Shown here: positions 46,373 through 56,894 of the stretch, one piece after another
Layout: the number at the start of each line of letters is the position of its first letter
Numbering within the stretch: position 1 is the first letter of the stretch
Notes under the pieces: generated by a model
The model's input: only the letters and a program-made list of their open reading frames with translations
Told to the model about the DNA's origin: nothing
Databases searched by the model: none
Made by a program: the position numbers and the translations under genes
Assembly: GCA_024734495.1 (NCBI GenBank)
Contig: JALMQS010000089.1
Span: 6,212,420 to 6,276,419 of the forward strand
Length of the DNA stretch: 64,000 bases
Direction of reading: 5' to 3'
From: Forficula auricularia
Lineage: Eukaryota; Arthropoda; Insecta; Dermaptera; Forficulidae

Positions 46373-47062
46373 TTCCATAAGTAAAAAAAATAAAATAATT
46401 ATTATCTTATTTAGTTACAACTAAACGACGAAATATTAACATGAAATTACTTTTTGAAGTCGGTGCCAAACTAACTATACCTATAAGCGAGCATACCCTC
46501 CAAACGTACTAAGTAAGATCCGTCGAGTGCGATTCATAAAAGGTATATGTTTGGCACCAACTTCAAAAAGTAATTTCATGTTAATATTTCGTCGTTTAGT
46601 TGTAACTAAATAAGATAATAATTATTTTATACCTTTTAGTGTATTTTATTTGTTGCATTTAATTTTTTGAAGTCGGTTTTTATTTTTTCTTAAAAATTAT
46701 TTTTATTTTTCTCTTTTTAGTGATGTTATTAATAGTGATCATATCATCAGAACTTGACCAAATTAATATGACACCATCCCTAAGACACCCCCTTTCGGAT
46801 AAAAAAAGAACCATCGAAATCGGTTCATAAACAAAGAAGTTAGGTCTAAACAAACCTAATAAAAAAGGTCTAATACCTATGAAAAAAATACGAAAAAAAA
46901 ATGGGACCAATCGGAAGCTAGACTGGACCCAATGCAAAAAAAATTTTCAAAATCGGTTGAGAATTGGAGGAGATATGAGGTAACATAGGCACAAAAAAAA
47001 AAAAAAAAAAAAAAAATCAATCGAATAGAGAACCTCCTCCTTTTTTGAAGTCGGTTAAAAAG
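46373..47062. repeat. ACCGACTTC-family repeat with internal palindrome
   Basis: 46373-46680 is an inverted pair around CGTACTAAGTAAGATCCGTC; its arms contain ATTATCTTATTTAGTTACAA and its inverse. After that come GAAGTCGGTTTTTATTTTTT and a tail ending CTTTTTTGAAGTCGGTTAAA. It is closely related to 62817-63528. Confidence 0.75.
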
Positions 47063-47271
47063 GGTCTAACCTTAATTTAAATACATGAATGTTGGCTCCT
47101 TTTTGCAAAATAGAGACGAAGTATGATTATGGGAATATGGGGTAACTAAGCTTTTGTATTTAAAATAATTTATATGTGCAAAACATTTTTTATTTAACAA
47201 ATTATCAAATATGTATTAAAATAATATAATGAAATGAAATAAAAGGAAAATTAAAATTGAAAACAAACTTA

Positions 47272-47475
47272 TTAAATAAGTTTAATTTTTCTGGCTATTG
47301 CATTTGCAAAATCATCAATGATGTTGTCAAAATCCACATCGACAAAAACATTATATTCGATAGAGAATAAACTTAAATTACTACTTGTCTCTCTTGATTC
47401 AGTGATAATCTTAAATGATTTTTATTAGTTTGAGCTTATTGAAACTTCTTTCACCGGATCGCAACAGTTCAGGTA
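47272..47475 (-). pseudogene. hAT transposase C-terminal dimerisation region, decayed
   Basis: The minus strand with one frameshift reads SGERSFNKLKLIK, then SRETSSNLSLFSIEY and DFDNIIDDFANAIARKIKLI with a stop at 47272-47274. This matches the end of hAT/ZMYM-type transposases (S.ERSFS.LKLIK..LRS...QERL..L.L.SIE ... FD.IID.FA..KARK). The upstream part (to about 47870) is too decayed to follow. Confidence 0.82.
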
Positions 47476-48033
47476 AATACAGAAGTATTCTTAAGCAAAT
47501 GGTAATATTAGGATATGATTCACACAAATCCCATTCAATCATTCCTTCTAAAATTTGGAGATATGTAGTAATTTTTGCTACTCTCCGCGAAAGTTCAAGA
47601 GAGCGCGCTTACTATTAACTTTCTGCTGTATATAGTCACTACATACAACTTCTACAAGAAAGAGGTAAATAAGTTTTATGCAAAATTTTGCGATAATGAA
47701 GAATTCCTATGTCTTTTTGTAAAAAGACAATGGAGCCTTTTGTCGAAGGCCATAGCCGTCGCCATATCGTCTCAGTTGTTTCAAAATGTCGTATGTAAAA
47801 ATCTGCACTTTTCAGTAGCTCTGTTTTCATTTGTATTAACCCTAAATACTTGATAGCTCTGGCGTTTTGTTTTTAATCTGTAACTTGAGTTCTATCTCCT
47901 GATAACATACAACAATTTGAGAGAAGATGTAGCTAACAAATACAAGTGTTTTTCTTCAATAATTTTTTTTTGTAATTTTGACATACTTACGACATTTTTA
48001 TATAACAGAGACGATATGCTATTTACGCCTCTG

Positions 48034-49561
48034 GTATTTATTTAATAAGTAAGGTAAACGTACCGGTAGTAGACATCATGAATGAGAATTTCTATCAAAA
48101 AACACTCCTAGTGACGCTATATATTTATAATGACAAAAAGAGAAGTCTTGTCGTATTCTACCACTCATTCTTAATAGTACTTACTACAAGTTAAAAGGAA
48201 ATTAATAAATTTATTCAATATTAAATAAACTTATTTCAATGAATCAAGTTAAAGGTTCAGAAGTAGACCATTATTTTTTTAGTAATTGACATACCTATTA
48301 ACAAGTGCTTATAAGCAAAAAAAATGAAAATTAATTGCTCCAGCTTAAGTTTGCCACAGGAAATCAAGATCTGGACTGAGTAGAGGTTTCTAGTTTTGTC
48401 CACTTTCTTCAGTTGACTGATATTGGACACAAAATCCTCCAGTCATAGTTAAGCAAATCAAGATTGGTAAATGGCTTTTTCCATATCTTCAGGCTTGTAA
48501 TTTCGGAAATTTCGTTTTATTGGTGATATTATCTAGGAAATTTTAGAACCTAGTTGACCACAGAGCGAGTTAATAGTTGGCCATCTATGGAAAAACTAGA
48601 AGTTAACGGCAAATAAAAAAGAAATTCTTAAACAGTACATCAACGATTCAATTGTGCCCATAATTATTAAAGTGGTCTAAGTCATTGATTGTTAGTTTCG
48701 AGATATTTAAAGTTTTATAAAATAAACAAGATTCGAATTCTGTATAATGAGACAACTAGAAATCCACTTAAAGGTTCAATTTTATGCGATTTTTCAAAAC
48801 CGACATCTTATTACTGTACTTTTTAAATGGATAGAACATAAAATATGAAAAAACTAATATTTTAATTTTTTGACTTAGTCCACTTTCATAATTATGGGCA
48901 CAATTAAGAAACAAGTCATCTAACGTAAAAGAATTGGAACTGCGTTGATTTAAAAAATGACCTTTTTCTAAAAAAACAAGTGATTTGTGTTTGAGAAGGT
49001 GACCACCCCCTTGGCCATGATTCCTGATCACAAACTGGAAAAATTTATAATTGATTAAAATTATTTGTAGTATCAAACATTGAATTGATACTTTAGATTG
49101 AAATTATTATTAAATATAACATAAGATGTCCTCATAAAGTGCAGTCTATCCTTAACGATTTGCCTAAGAAATAAGCATAAACTGTAAACCCAACTTACCT
49201 AGTTGTTTTCAAGATGCACAATGAAACTTTTAATGCACAAATAACTGTCTAGTTCGTTAAGAAGCCACCCGGAAGATGGGCTTCTAGTTATTTATCGAAA
49301 TCTCGGGACAAATTAAAAGTTAAAATACTTATTTTCATCAAAAAATCTTTTAAATGGTCTACTACCGGCACAGTGGTCTACTTCCGGTGCGCAAACTTTG
49401 AGAATAATCAAAAGGAAAAAGGTTAGAAGGGTATGGATTTTATTTTAAGTAATCTCTTATTTACCAGCTATTAGAAAAGTGTCTTATAAGCATTCAAAGT
49501 GCAGTACTTTTTTTTACAATTAGCAGTTATTGTTAGAAGTCGGGAAATTTCAAAATATAAG
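48034..49561. other. No identified gene
   Basis: The motif GTAGTAGAC (48064) and its inverse GTCTACTACCGG (49372) hint at an element. 48655-48697 and 48876-48912 are inverted copies (CAATTGTGCCCATAATTATT). The minus frame 48768-49076 contains FVIRNHGQGGGHLLKHKSLV and could be transposon-derived; I do not recognise it. Confidence 0.4.
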
Positions 49562-50370
49562 CTGACGTGTTCTGATGTGCCCATCCACTTGACTTTACCA
49601 TACAACCTGGCCCCTAAAATTATTTATAATCATGTAGGGGGGGAGGGGGGGTAGTTTTTGCATTGTTATACTTCTGGGGTCCCACTGATTATGTATACAA
49701 AATTTGGTTGAGTTTGGTAAATGGCCAAGATTTTCATTTTTTTGACCCCCCCCCATTTTGGGCGGTTAATTTTTGCATTTTTAGACTTCTGGGGTCCCAC
49801 TGATTATATAGTATATACAAAATTTGGTTGAGTTTGGTAAATGGCCAAGATTTTAATTTTTTGATCCCCCCCCCCCCCATTTTGGGCGGTTAGTTTTTGC
49901 ATTTTTAGACTTCTGGGGTCCCACTGATTATGTATACAAAATTTGGTTGAGTTTGCTCAAACGGCCTAGATTTTTAATTTTTAATCCCCCTTCCACCCCC
50001 CCTACTTTTGGGTCGATATGCACCAGAATCTAATCAGCTCTTAATCTCAATGGACCAAAACTACGTGTGAAATTTGGTTTCGATATTCAAACTAGTTTTT
50101 GAGATAGCTCGTCCACAAAAATTTGGTAACGCACATAATAACTAACTAACAGACATTTTGACAAATCAATTATTATCCCGAAAAATATAATTTTTTCGAT
50201 ATTCACTTATTAGGGCTTTTTTTTAGACCGAAATGCCATGGTTTCGCTCGATTTTTTTAATCAAAATAGTTTCAGCCGTTTTTGAGATATTTCGAAAAAA
50301 AAGAAGGAAAAAAAACACTTTTTTTCATGCACGATTACAATACTTGACCATACCCTGTATAGTAAAGTAA
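49562..50370 (-). mobile_element. TACTTTACCATACA-family element, copy E
   Basis: Inverted relative to copy A. Starts CTGACGTGTTCTGATGTGCC and ends CTGTATAGTAAAGTAA. It holds about three units of the G/C-run tandem repeat between 49640 and 49990. Confidence 0.78.
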
Positions 50371-50439
50371 TTAAAACTGTGATAACTCCAAAACTAATTA
50401 TTTATGACCCCGGGTTCATAGGGTCAAAATTATTATAAA

Positions 50440-51102
50440 CTAGCTTTAAGGCCCGCCGAAGGCGGGCCTTTGTTAGCAGGGGGCTTCGCCCCTGGACCCC
50501 TCGTGGCTGTTTTATTGATGTTTTATACACGTGTAAAGAACACTTTAATATATCAACGCTTGTGAATTAATTGTAATAGATTGATGAAGAGGACAAAGTA
50601 TATCTCTTTATGAATGAATTTAAAAAAATTATTTTTCAGCAGAAGACAATATTTTATTGTCCCCTTCTGCTACTCAATTATTCGGCAAAAAGAACCCTTC
50701 AACTTAAATTAAAATAAAGTTCTTGTCTTGTAAAAATTCAATAAATCAGTTCACAATTGGCTGAGATATGAGGTAACATAGGCACAAAAAAAAAAAAAAT
50801 CAGTCGAATAGAGAACCTTCTCCTTTTTTGAAGTCGGTTAAAAAATAGATAGTTTTTTTTAATCTTTGTTGCAGTTTTTTTTTGCTAGTTTAGTTTTTTT
50901 ATTGTTTGGCAAGCTATGTTGGCTAACCTGAATTCTTTTTAGTTTTTCCTGCATTTTCCGGGCAACTTTTCCAATTTTTTTTTACGTATTAACCTGAATT
51001 GGACTATTACGAACATTTTTTAAAAAAAATTAGCCAAATCAGTCCAGGCATTTGAGAGATCTGCGCTTACAAAGAAAAAGAAATTCATTTTTATTATATA
51101 GA
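50440..51102 (-). mobile_element. Non-autonomous Helitron
   Basis: On the minus strand the 5' end is TCTATATAATAAAAATGAAT, followed by GGCTAATTTTTTTT-type sequence seen in many insect Helitrons. The 3' end has the hairpin GGCCCGCCTTCGGCGGGCC, then TTAAAGCTAG before T. An ACCGACTTC-family fragment (50735-50845) is inserted, and 50560-50620 resembles a decayed fold-back arm (AATAGATTGATGAAGAGGAC). No Rep/helicase. Confidence 0.82.
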
Positions 51103-52078
51103 TTAGCTATAGTATAACTCCTTTCAAGGAATCTATCGAATTACCAATAAAACCATGTATATTAATATCAAGATCAGGAAAGCCTCACTGTGAAATAAAG
51201 GCCGATAAATTTTTAAGGTAAAATAAAATTCACCATAGTTTATTTATTGTTTTTCTCTATTTAAAGGAAATAAAATAAAGAAATATTTAACAAATATAAA
51301 GAATTAATTAACATAGTTTGAGAAAACTGAGTGCATCTTTAATAGATACATCTCGCTGTTTAGACATCACAGCTGACAATGAATATTTATTGTATATAGC
51401 AATAAATTATGTTTATTTACAACACTAAGTTTTCAATTATAATCATTTCTAAGTGACTCGTATAGTGCCTATATAAAATAATTGACTTTAATATAAGTAA
51501 CACAAATTGATGAATTTTAATAAACTCTATCTACAGAGGAAAGTTTTAATAAATAATAATATAGTGGGTGCATTCTAAAATATTCAAAGAATTTTATAAT
51601 TTCGTCATAACATAATCTTTAATACTAATAGATGTGTGAGCCACTTGAATTAGATTGTTTAAAGATATTATATAGATATTATATATTTTAGAAATATAAA
51701 TAATTAATACAGTTGAAGGAAGGTATAATAACATAAAATAAAACTTATATTTTAAATATATTAATTTTCAATCGGAACTATTTTTTTAAAATGATAGTTG
51801 TGCAATAAATATTTAAAGAAAAGCAAATTTCGTTGAAAATGTGGAGGAAAAAAATTATAGACTAATATTATAATATTTCAACGATGGCCAAATTATTTTA
51901 AAAAACCCTTTATAATGGATTTATAAAATAAAAATCGAGCCATAATAGTCTTAAAAACTCGAAAGAAATTTTTCAAATGTTCAAGGGTTGTGAACGGGGC
52001 CAAGCAAGGGTAGTTGCCCAGCGGGGAAGTTGCGGTTCGAGAAGGTAGGAGGAGGAGAGGGGGCGTTAAGGGGACTCA
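51103..52078. other. No gene seen
   Basis: Very AT-rich. No credible frames or repeat ends up to the GC-rich island. Confidence 0.5.
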
Positions 52079-52231
52079 GCGCATGGAGCTAGCACTGATG
52101 AGGTCGAGCAGCGGCTCGCAACTAACTCGGGGGACCAGCGGCTTGGGCGCACCCGAGTGGGTGGTGAGGAGGAGGCCGTTGGCGCTGATGGACAGGGGAG
52201 GCCATCTGGCGGTCAAGGCACCGACTGAACA
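52079..52231 (-). CDS. Possible GC-rich terminal exon, unknown product
   Basis: A GC-rich island (52000-52235) in AT-rich DNA. On the minus strand, after CCATTTGTTCAG (acceptor-like), a frame reads GALTARWPPLSISANGLLLT, THSGAPKPLVPRVSCEPLLD, LISASSMR and stops (TGA near 52079). Most third codon positions are G or C, as in the TMEM151 exons. The opposite strand also has an 82-codon frame (52014-52262), Arg-rich and less protein-like. The strand and the gene are uncertain; I do not recognise the product. Confidence 0.4.
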
Positions 52232-52397
52232 AATGGAATTTTATAAAACATTTATTCGCTAAATAAAAATTAGATTTTTATACTTTTGTAATAATTTAAA
52301 TTAATATTTCATTATTCGTGTCCATGATTAATAATTAAAGGAATCGTAGGGAGTTGGCATGACTTTAAATTAAATACAAAGTTTATTATTTAAATAG

Positions 52398-52443
52398 GCC
52401 AAACGTTTCGTTGCTGGTTCATAGCTTCTTCAGTGGCTCATTT
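52398..52443 (-). ncRNA. Hammerhead ribozyme motif (left arm)
   Basis: The minus strand reads AATGAGCCA, CTGAAGA, A, GCTatgaaccAGC, AAC, GAAAC, GTT, TGGCCTATT. Stem I pairs AGCCA with TGGCC/T imperfectly. Stem II is weakened compared with the right arm. The core is intact if position 7 is A. Confidence 0.6.
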
Positions 52444-52962
52444 ATTAAACTTATTTGTCTGGAGTTTTGACTAAGAGAAAAACCATTTTCAAACAGTATC
52501 TGTCGATTCACTTCAATATTAGATTCAAGGTATAGGGATTCGGATTTGGATCCTGCACGAAGGTATTGTGCGCGGCGAATATATTTTTCCTTAAAATAAA
52601 TATAATTTTATTCTTAAGGGTAATATTTTGGCAGCCGGCTTCCCTTTTTGATCCTCGAACGTGACTATTTGACAATATGAAAGTGACTTTACAATTGTAC
52701 TTCCTGGACCTAAATGTGAAATAAGTTTATATTATATATATTTGGGTTAATAAATAAAGCCTGTCAAATAGCTTTTAACACCACATGTCGATTGTAAATT
52801 CATTGAGTTTTTTCATTTTTGCGTGGGAGCTTTCCAGAAACTAAATTCTGAAAAGTAGGCGGTTTCAATATATTAAAATAAGCCCTGCTAATTACGAATT
52901 TAGCCAATAGGAAGTTTTTGGGAAATTTCCATTCTACAACCGAGTAAGCTTGAGTTCAGTTA

Positions 52963-53155
52963 GGCCCGGTTGTATGTCGCAAAGTAAATGCTTTACCACT
53001 AACCAAGGTAGATGGTAAATGGAGCCACTGGGATGGCCAATCAGATGACAGGCACATTCAGTGGCTGTCATCTGATTAGCCATCCCAGTGGCTCCATTTA
53101 CCATCTACCTTGGTTAGTGGTAAAAAGCATTTACTTTGCGACATACAACCGGGCC
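52963..53155. mobile_element. Palindromic PIF/Harbinger-like MITE (193 bp)
   Basis: Starts GGCCCGGTTGTATGTCGC and ends with its inverse, with TTA target duplications at 52960-52962 and 53156-53158. The arms pair over about 90 bp, almost to the centre (GACAGGCACATTCAGTGGCT). It would form a near-complete hairpin. Confidence 0.88.
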
Positions 53156-53483
53156 TTAGAGAGAGTTGGGCAGTCAGTCCCCAGTTGGGGCAGTTGTCAG
53201 TTGTCAATTGGAGTTGAGAGACAAGTTTTGGGCTCTCCAGCCTTCAGCATGGAGAAATGTATATTTATATTTAACTAATAAAAAACCTATACAAAATAAT
53301 ACTCTTTTCTTTAAATACATCTCTCCTACTTCAATTACCATCAAATCAGCATCAAGACTGAAACAGGTTGAATCGCTGGGCTACGTTACCAAGTTGTGAG
53401 GAACATCTTCGAGATAAATCTACAAATTGTCAACCTTTCTCTGGTCATGAAGGGTTGCAAACTAAAATCAAAATGTTGTTGTA

Positions 53484-53845
53484 ACAAAGGTTAACGAGGG
53501 AAATAATTTCGTTAATAAATTCGTTTTAACAATTATATTTATTAACAACGTGTAGATTATATCTATATATCTACAAAAAAAATTTATCTTATTCCAAACA
53601 AATACAAACAACAACTGGCAAACAACTCAACAACTTCTACACAACAACTGTATAACTTTAATCTATGACAACAATTTTAATCTATACAGTTGTTGTGTAG
53701 ATGTTGTTGAGTTGTTGTTTGTATTTGTTTGGAATAAGATAAAATTTTGTTGTATATATATAGATATAATCTTCACGTTGTTAATAAATATAATTGTTAA
53801 AATGAATTTATTAACGAAATTATTTCCCTCGTTAACCTTCGTGCA
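53484..53845. repeat. Long palindrome, arms about 150 bp
   Basis: GGTTAACGAGGGAAATAATT at the left is matched by the inverse at 53815-53845. Inner parts (AACAACAACTGGCAAACAAC / GTTGTTGAGTTGTTGTTTG) pair with small changes. Non-coding. Confidence 0.8.
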
Positions 53846-53995
53846 GGATCCAAATTCGAATCCCCATACCTTGAATCTAATATTGAAGTGAATCGACAGT
53901 ATACTTACAAATCACTCAATTTTATCAAATAATATAAAACATAAACCTTTTAAAACAATGTAGTAGTTTCCTGTCAAAATAATTAAAAGAATCAA

Positions 53996-54215
53996 TTAAT
54001 AAAGTAAAGGGTGTGTAGTTTCACAGTGAATGAAATAAAACAAAGAGGTTTATACAAACTCAATATATTCGAATTATTAGTCCATCCTCAGGAGTTTACA
54101 GGTTAAAAACTGTTTTTAACTGTAATAATCCGAAATATATTGAGTTTGTATAAACCTCTTTGAGTTTTATTTCATTCACTGTGAAACTAAACACCGCTTT
54201 ACTTTATTAATTAAT
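53996..54215. mobile_element. Cargo-less copy of the CRIPT-element ends
   Basis: AAAGTAAAGGGTGTGTAGTT forward is followed after about 115 bp by the inverted block ending TGAAACTAAACACCGCTTTA. The left half retains a mutated hammerhead core (minus strand CTGAGGA ... GAATAT). The right half lacks the core. The sequence after the right end (ATATCATGTTTCACCTAAAA) also follows the CRIPT element at 46345, so the true family border may be further out. Confidence 0.72.
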
Positions 54216-54407
54216 ATCATGTTTCACCTAAAACCTACACCACTTTCTCTAAGTATAAAAGAATCAAATTGAACAAAGAAATTTTTTATGTACTTAATTT
54301 ATTACTTACTATGTTTTATATTATCTGATAAAATTGAGTGATTTGTAAGGATACTGTTTGAAAATGGGTTTTCTCTTAGTCAAAACTCCAGACAAATAAG
54401 TTTAAAA

Positions 54408-54456
54408 AATGAGCCACTGAAGAAGTTACGAGAACCAGCAACGAAACGTTTGGCTT
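54408..54456 (+). ncRNA. Hammerhead ribozyme motif (right arm)
   Basis: Reads AATGAGCCA, CTGAAGA (54417-54423), A, GTTAC-gagaacca-GCAAC, GAAAC (54443-54447), GTT, TGGCTTATT. Stem I AATGAGCCA/TGGCTTATT pairs over 9 bp with one G-U. Stem II pairs over 5 bp with one A-C mismatch. Stem III is AC/GU without a loop. The cleavage triplet is GUU. One extra A precedes stem II. Confidence 0.78.
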
Positions 54457-54547
54457 ATTTAAATAAAAAACCTTGTATTTAATTTAGAGTCATGTCCAAC
54501 TCCCTACAATTCCTTTAATTAAAAAATTATTATGTAGTTAATCCAAT

Positions 54548-54757
54548 ATGCACTGTTTGTTTATTCATTCGCCCATTGTTGTAATATTCAGTGTTCTTGT
54601 TGTTTATGTATGTCGTTTTTTTTAATTTAATAAAAGCCTAATTTAAAGGTTGTTTTTATCTAATTCTTTACAATTTTATTAACTTAAAAATATCGACATA
54701 CAAAAACAAGAACACTGAATATTACAACAATAGGCAAATAAACAAACATACAGCGCA
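54548..54757. repeat. Fold-back repeat, arms about 65 bp
   Basis: CACTGTTTGTTTATTCATTC ... GTAATATTCAGTGTTCTTGT is inverted in 54695-54757 (ACAAGAACACTGAATATTAC). The spacer is AT-rich. Confidence 0.75.
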
Positions 54758-55486
54758 TATATGATAAATACAGGGTGGCCCGAAAATTTCTTTATCATAG
54801 TAGAAATTGCATTCCTTTTAATCATATCAACAAAGTGAAAATGCTGAATAGTCTGCACCTGAACTCCAAGAAAACAACAGTTGAAGCTATTAAGGACTTT
54901 CTAGTTCAAGATAAATCATTCAAAAAGGGAAACTTTTTATCTTTCATTGGAAATAGCCACCTTAATTTGCGCTCTGTGCAGAGAAACTCCCATTCCCAAT
55001 GTATCGAATCTGGGTGGAAAATAGAGTAACTTTTTCATTTCATAACAATTCTCATTTATTCCTTCATAAACAAAAAACACACTTCTTGTAAATAATTTTT
55101 TTTTAGTTTTGAAAATTACATACTTTAAATAACCACCATTTTGCTCTTCACACGAGGCCCACTTTCAACTAAACAGATTTGTTAACAAACAAAATATGCG
55201 ATTCGGAGGGACAGGAAATCCAAGAATAGTCCACCAGCGTAGTCTGCATCCGTAAAAATAACGGTCTGGTGTGGTGTAACTGCAGGAAGGGTTCTTGGAC
55301 CTTACTTCTTTGAAAATGAGGCAGAAAACGCACTAACCATCACTGGCGAAAGATATCGAGAAATACAGGAGAATTTCGTGCGCCCTTCAGTCTTGGACAC
55401 ACCAGGGGTTCTGGTGGCAGCAAGATGGCCAATACAACTGAACTCTAACAATATTCCAATTATTTACCACTTCTTTCGAATAAGAA

Positions 55487-55648
55487 ATGATAAAAGAATT
55501 CGTTTACGACCCACATCTGGACGGCCACGATCCATACAGATTTTGGCGGTTCAACAAAGCGATATCCGATAAGGACAGGAAAGAAATGTTAAAAAATACG
55601 GCTGGCTTGATGCCTAATAGAATTGTAAAAATAGGGCACATACCTTAA
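55487..55648 (+). CDS. Short frame with protein-like sequence, origin unknown
   Basis: 53 codons from ATG at 55487: MIKEFVYDPHLDGHDPYRFW, RFNKAISDKDRKEMLKNTAG, LMPNRIVKIGHIP, then TAA. Composition is that of a globular, charged protein, unlike the surrounding junk frames. It is followed within 20 bp by AAACAAAAAAAAAAATAG, so it could be the 3' end of a retrotransposed mRNA inserted in the mariner element. I do not recognise the family. Confidence 0.4.
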   Translation: MIKEFVYDPHLDGHDPYRFWRFNKAISDKDRKEMLKNTAGLMPNRIVKIGHIP

Positions 55649-55821
55649 ATTCTTAAACAAAAAAAAAAATAGATAATAGATCATGTAAACAAGCATAATT
55701 AGCTAATAATCTAGTAATAATACACTAAATTGAAAGTTTTTGTGCCGAGGGTAGCGGAATTTTTATATATTGAAGGAGACAATAAAAGAGTGTGTCTTCT
55801 GCTGGAATTATAAATTCTATT

Positions 55822-55876
55822 TATAACGAGACTATAGTTTCGAGGGCTTTACCCTCTTCATCAGTCTATTACGATT
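55822..55876 (-). ncRNA. Hammerhead ribozyme motif, left arm
   Basis: The minus strand reads GTAATAGA, CTGATGA (55858-55864), A, GAGGGTaaaGCCCTC, GAAA, CTATAGTC, TCGTTATAA. Stem II has 6 bp (one U-G). Stem III is the palindrome ACUAUAGU. The cleavage triplet is GUC. Stem I is GA/UC plus UAA/UUA across an internal loop. Core nucleotides are complete apart from the extra A. Confidence 0.72.
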
Positions 55877-55946
55877 GATTCACAGGAATTAATGTATGAA
55901 TGATAATATGAAGCTTTCCTTTCATACATTAATTCCTGTGAAACAA

Positions 55947-56001
55947 TTGTAATAGACTGATGAAGAGGGCAAAGCCCTCGAAAGTATAGTCTCGTTATAA
56001 A
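55947..56001 (+). ncRNA. Hammerhead ribozyme motif, right arm
   Basis: The plus strand reads GTAATAGA, CTGATGA (55957-55963), A, GAGGGCaaaGCCCTC (perfect 6-bp stem II), GAAA, GTATAGTC, TCGTTATAA. The first base after GAAA is G instead of C, which weakens stem III. The rest of the core is intact. Confidence 0.7.
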
Positions 56002-56894
56002 TAAAATTTATAATTCCAGCAGAAGACACACTCTTCAATAATAATACACTAGTTATATAGTAGAAAAAAAAATATAACCTCACATCCTAATAACCCTCTC
56101 CCCGCATTCTTCGTCCTTCCAAAATCCCCACTAAGGTCCTCTCTCAAACATCCTAAAAAACTGGGTTTTTATTCCTGAGCATTTTCCCAGATAAAAATAA
56201 CCAAAAACCCCCGATACCCTAGCTAATAATCAAAAGACTAACATTTCCCAAATGGTTAATGTATAAATAAATTTACGATTAGCCATATCGGTGAATGCCC
56301 TTTGCAGGGCAATGTACGATTTTTTCATTTCACTCTGTAAATGAAAATCCCACATGTCTTGGGACGAAACTGTATATATATTGTATCAAATCTGCTCAAT
56401 AAAAAAGACATTATCAAAAAAAAAAAAAAAAAAAAAAACAACTGAACTCTTAAGGCAAATTTTTGGGAGAAGGATAATTTCGCGAAATTCTGAAATTAAC
56501 TGGCAACCACGCTCACCTGACTTAACTGCTCCAGAATTCTTCCTGTGGGGGTATTTGAAAGATAGAGTATACCGTAACAATTCCTCGAACTATTCAGCAA
56601 TTGAAGGCCAACATCCGTGAAGAAATTGAAGGAATAAGTCAAGAAACATTACGATAGATGATAAATCACGCCTTAGAAAGGGCGCGTCAGAGTGAAGAGC
56701 AAAATGGTGGTTATTTAAAGGATGTTATTTTCAAAATATTACCAAGAAGTGTGTTTTTTGTTTATGAAAGAATAAATGTGAATTATTAAGAAATGAAAAA
56801 GTTACTCCATGGTGTTGTGAGTTTTGGGCTACCCTGTACATAGTAATTAATTATTAAAGTCCATAGCATCCATATTATTTAATTAATCAAGTAC

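Larger units (their letters stand above)
40083..48033. mobile_element. Composite hAT element (7951 bp) with nested passengers
   Basis: Left end CAGAGGCGTAACTAG, right end TTTACGCCTCTG, with perfect 8-bp target duplications GTATTTAT at 40075-40082 and 48034-48041. The C terminus of a hAT transposase is recognisable near the right end (47272-47475, minus). Inside are ACCGACTTC repeats, a 5.8-kb palindromic element with three CRIPT copies and a zinc-finger exon. The element therefore began as an autonomous hAT and was later loaded with other elements. Confidence 0.88.
52325..54525. mobile_element. Composite fold-back element with hammerhead-bearing ends
   Basis: The outer arm 52325-52590 (GAATCGTAGGGAGTTGGCAT ... 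ATCCTGCACGAAGG) is inverted in two pieces at 53838-53905 and 54345-54525. Between are the Harbinger-like palindrome, the 53484-53845 palindrome and a cargo-less copy of the CRIPT-element ends (53996-54215). Each end has a hammerhead core. Confidence 0.75.
55765..56041. mobile_element. Hammerhead-bearing fold-back element, family GAGGGC, copy 1
   Basis: Begins TTGAAGGAGACAATAAAAGA and is inverted to GCAGAAGACACACTCTTCAA at the right. The arms of about 120 bp contain the ribozyme core. A second copy is at 58935-59262. Inserted in the mariner-like element. Confidence 0.82.
54771..56836 (+). mobile_element. Mariner-like transposon with broken transposase and insertions
   Basis: TIRs CAGGGTGGCCCGAAAA and the inverse (TTTTGGGCTACCCTG), flanked by TA. 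Transposase remnants on the plus strand: 54775-55025 (weak), 55150-55430 with frameshifts (AHFQLN.FVNKQNMRF, GVLGPYFFENEAENALTI-like, WWQQDG, the second catalytic Asp box) and 56440-56640 (RIISRNSEINWQPRSPDLTA, PEFFLWGYLKDRVYRNN, the third catalytic region). Inserted between them are an unidentified 53-codon frame with an A-rich tail and a hammerhead fold-back. Dead. Confidence 0.85.

Noticed and set aside
50440..51102. Autonomous Helitron
   Set aside because: No Rep or helicase motifs anywhere between the ends.
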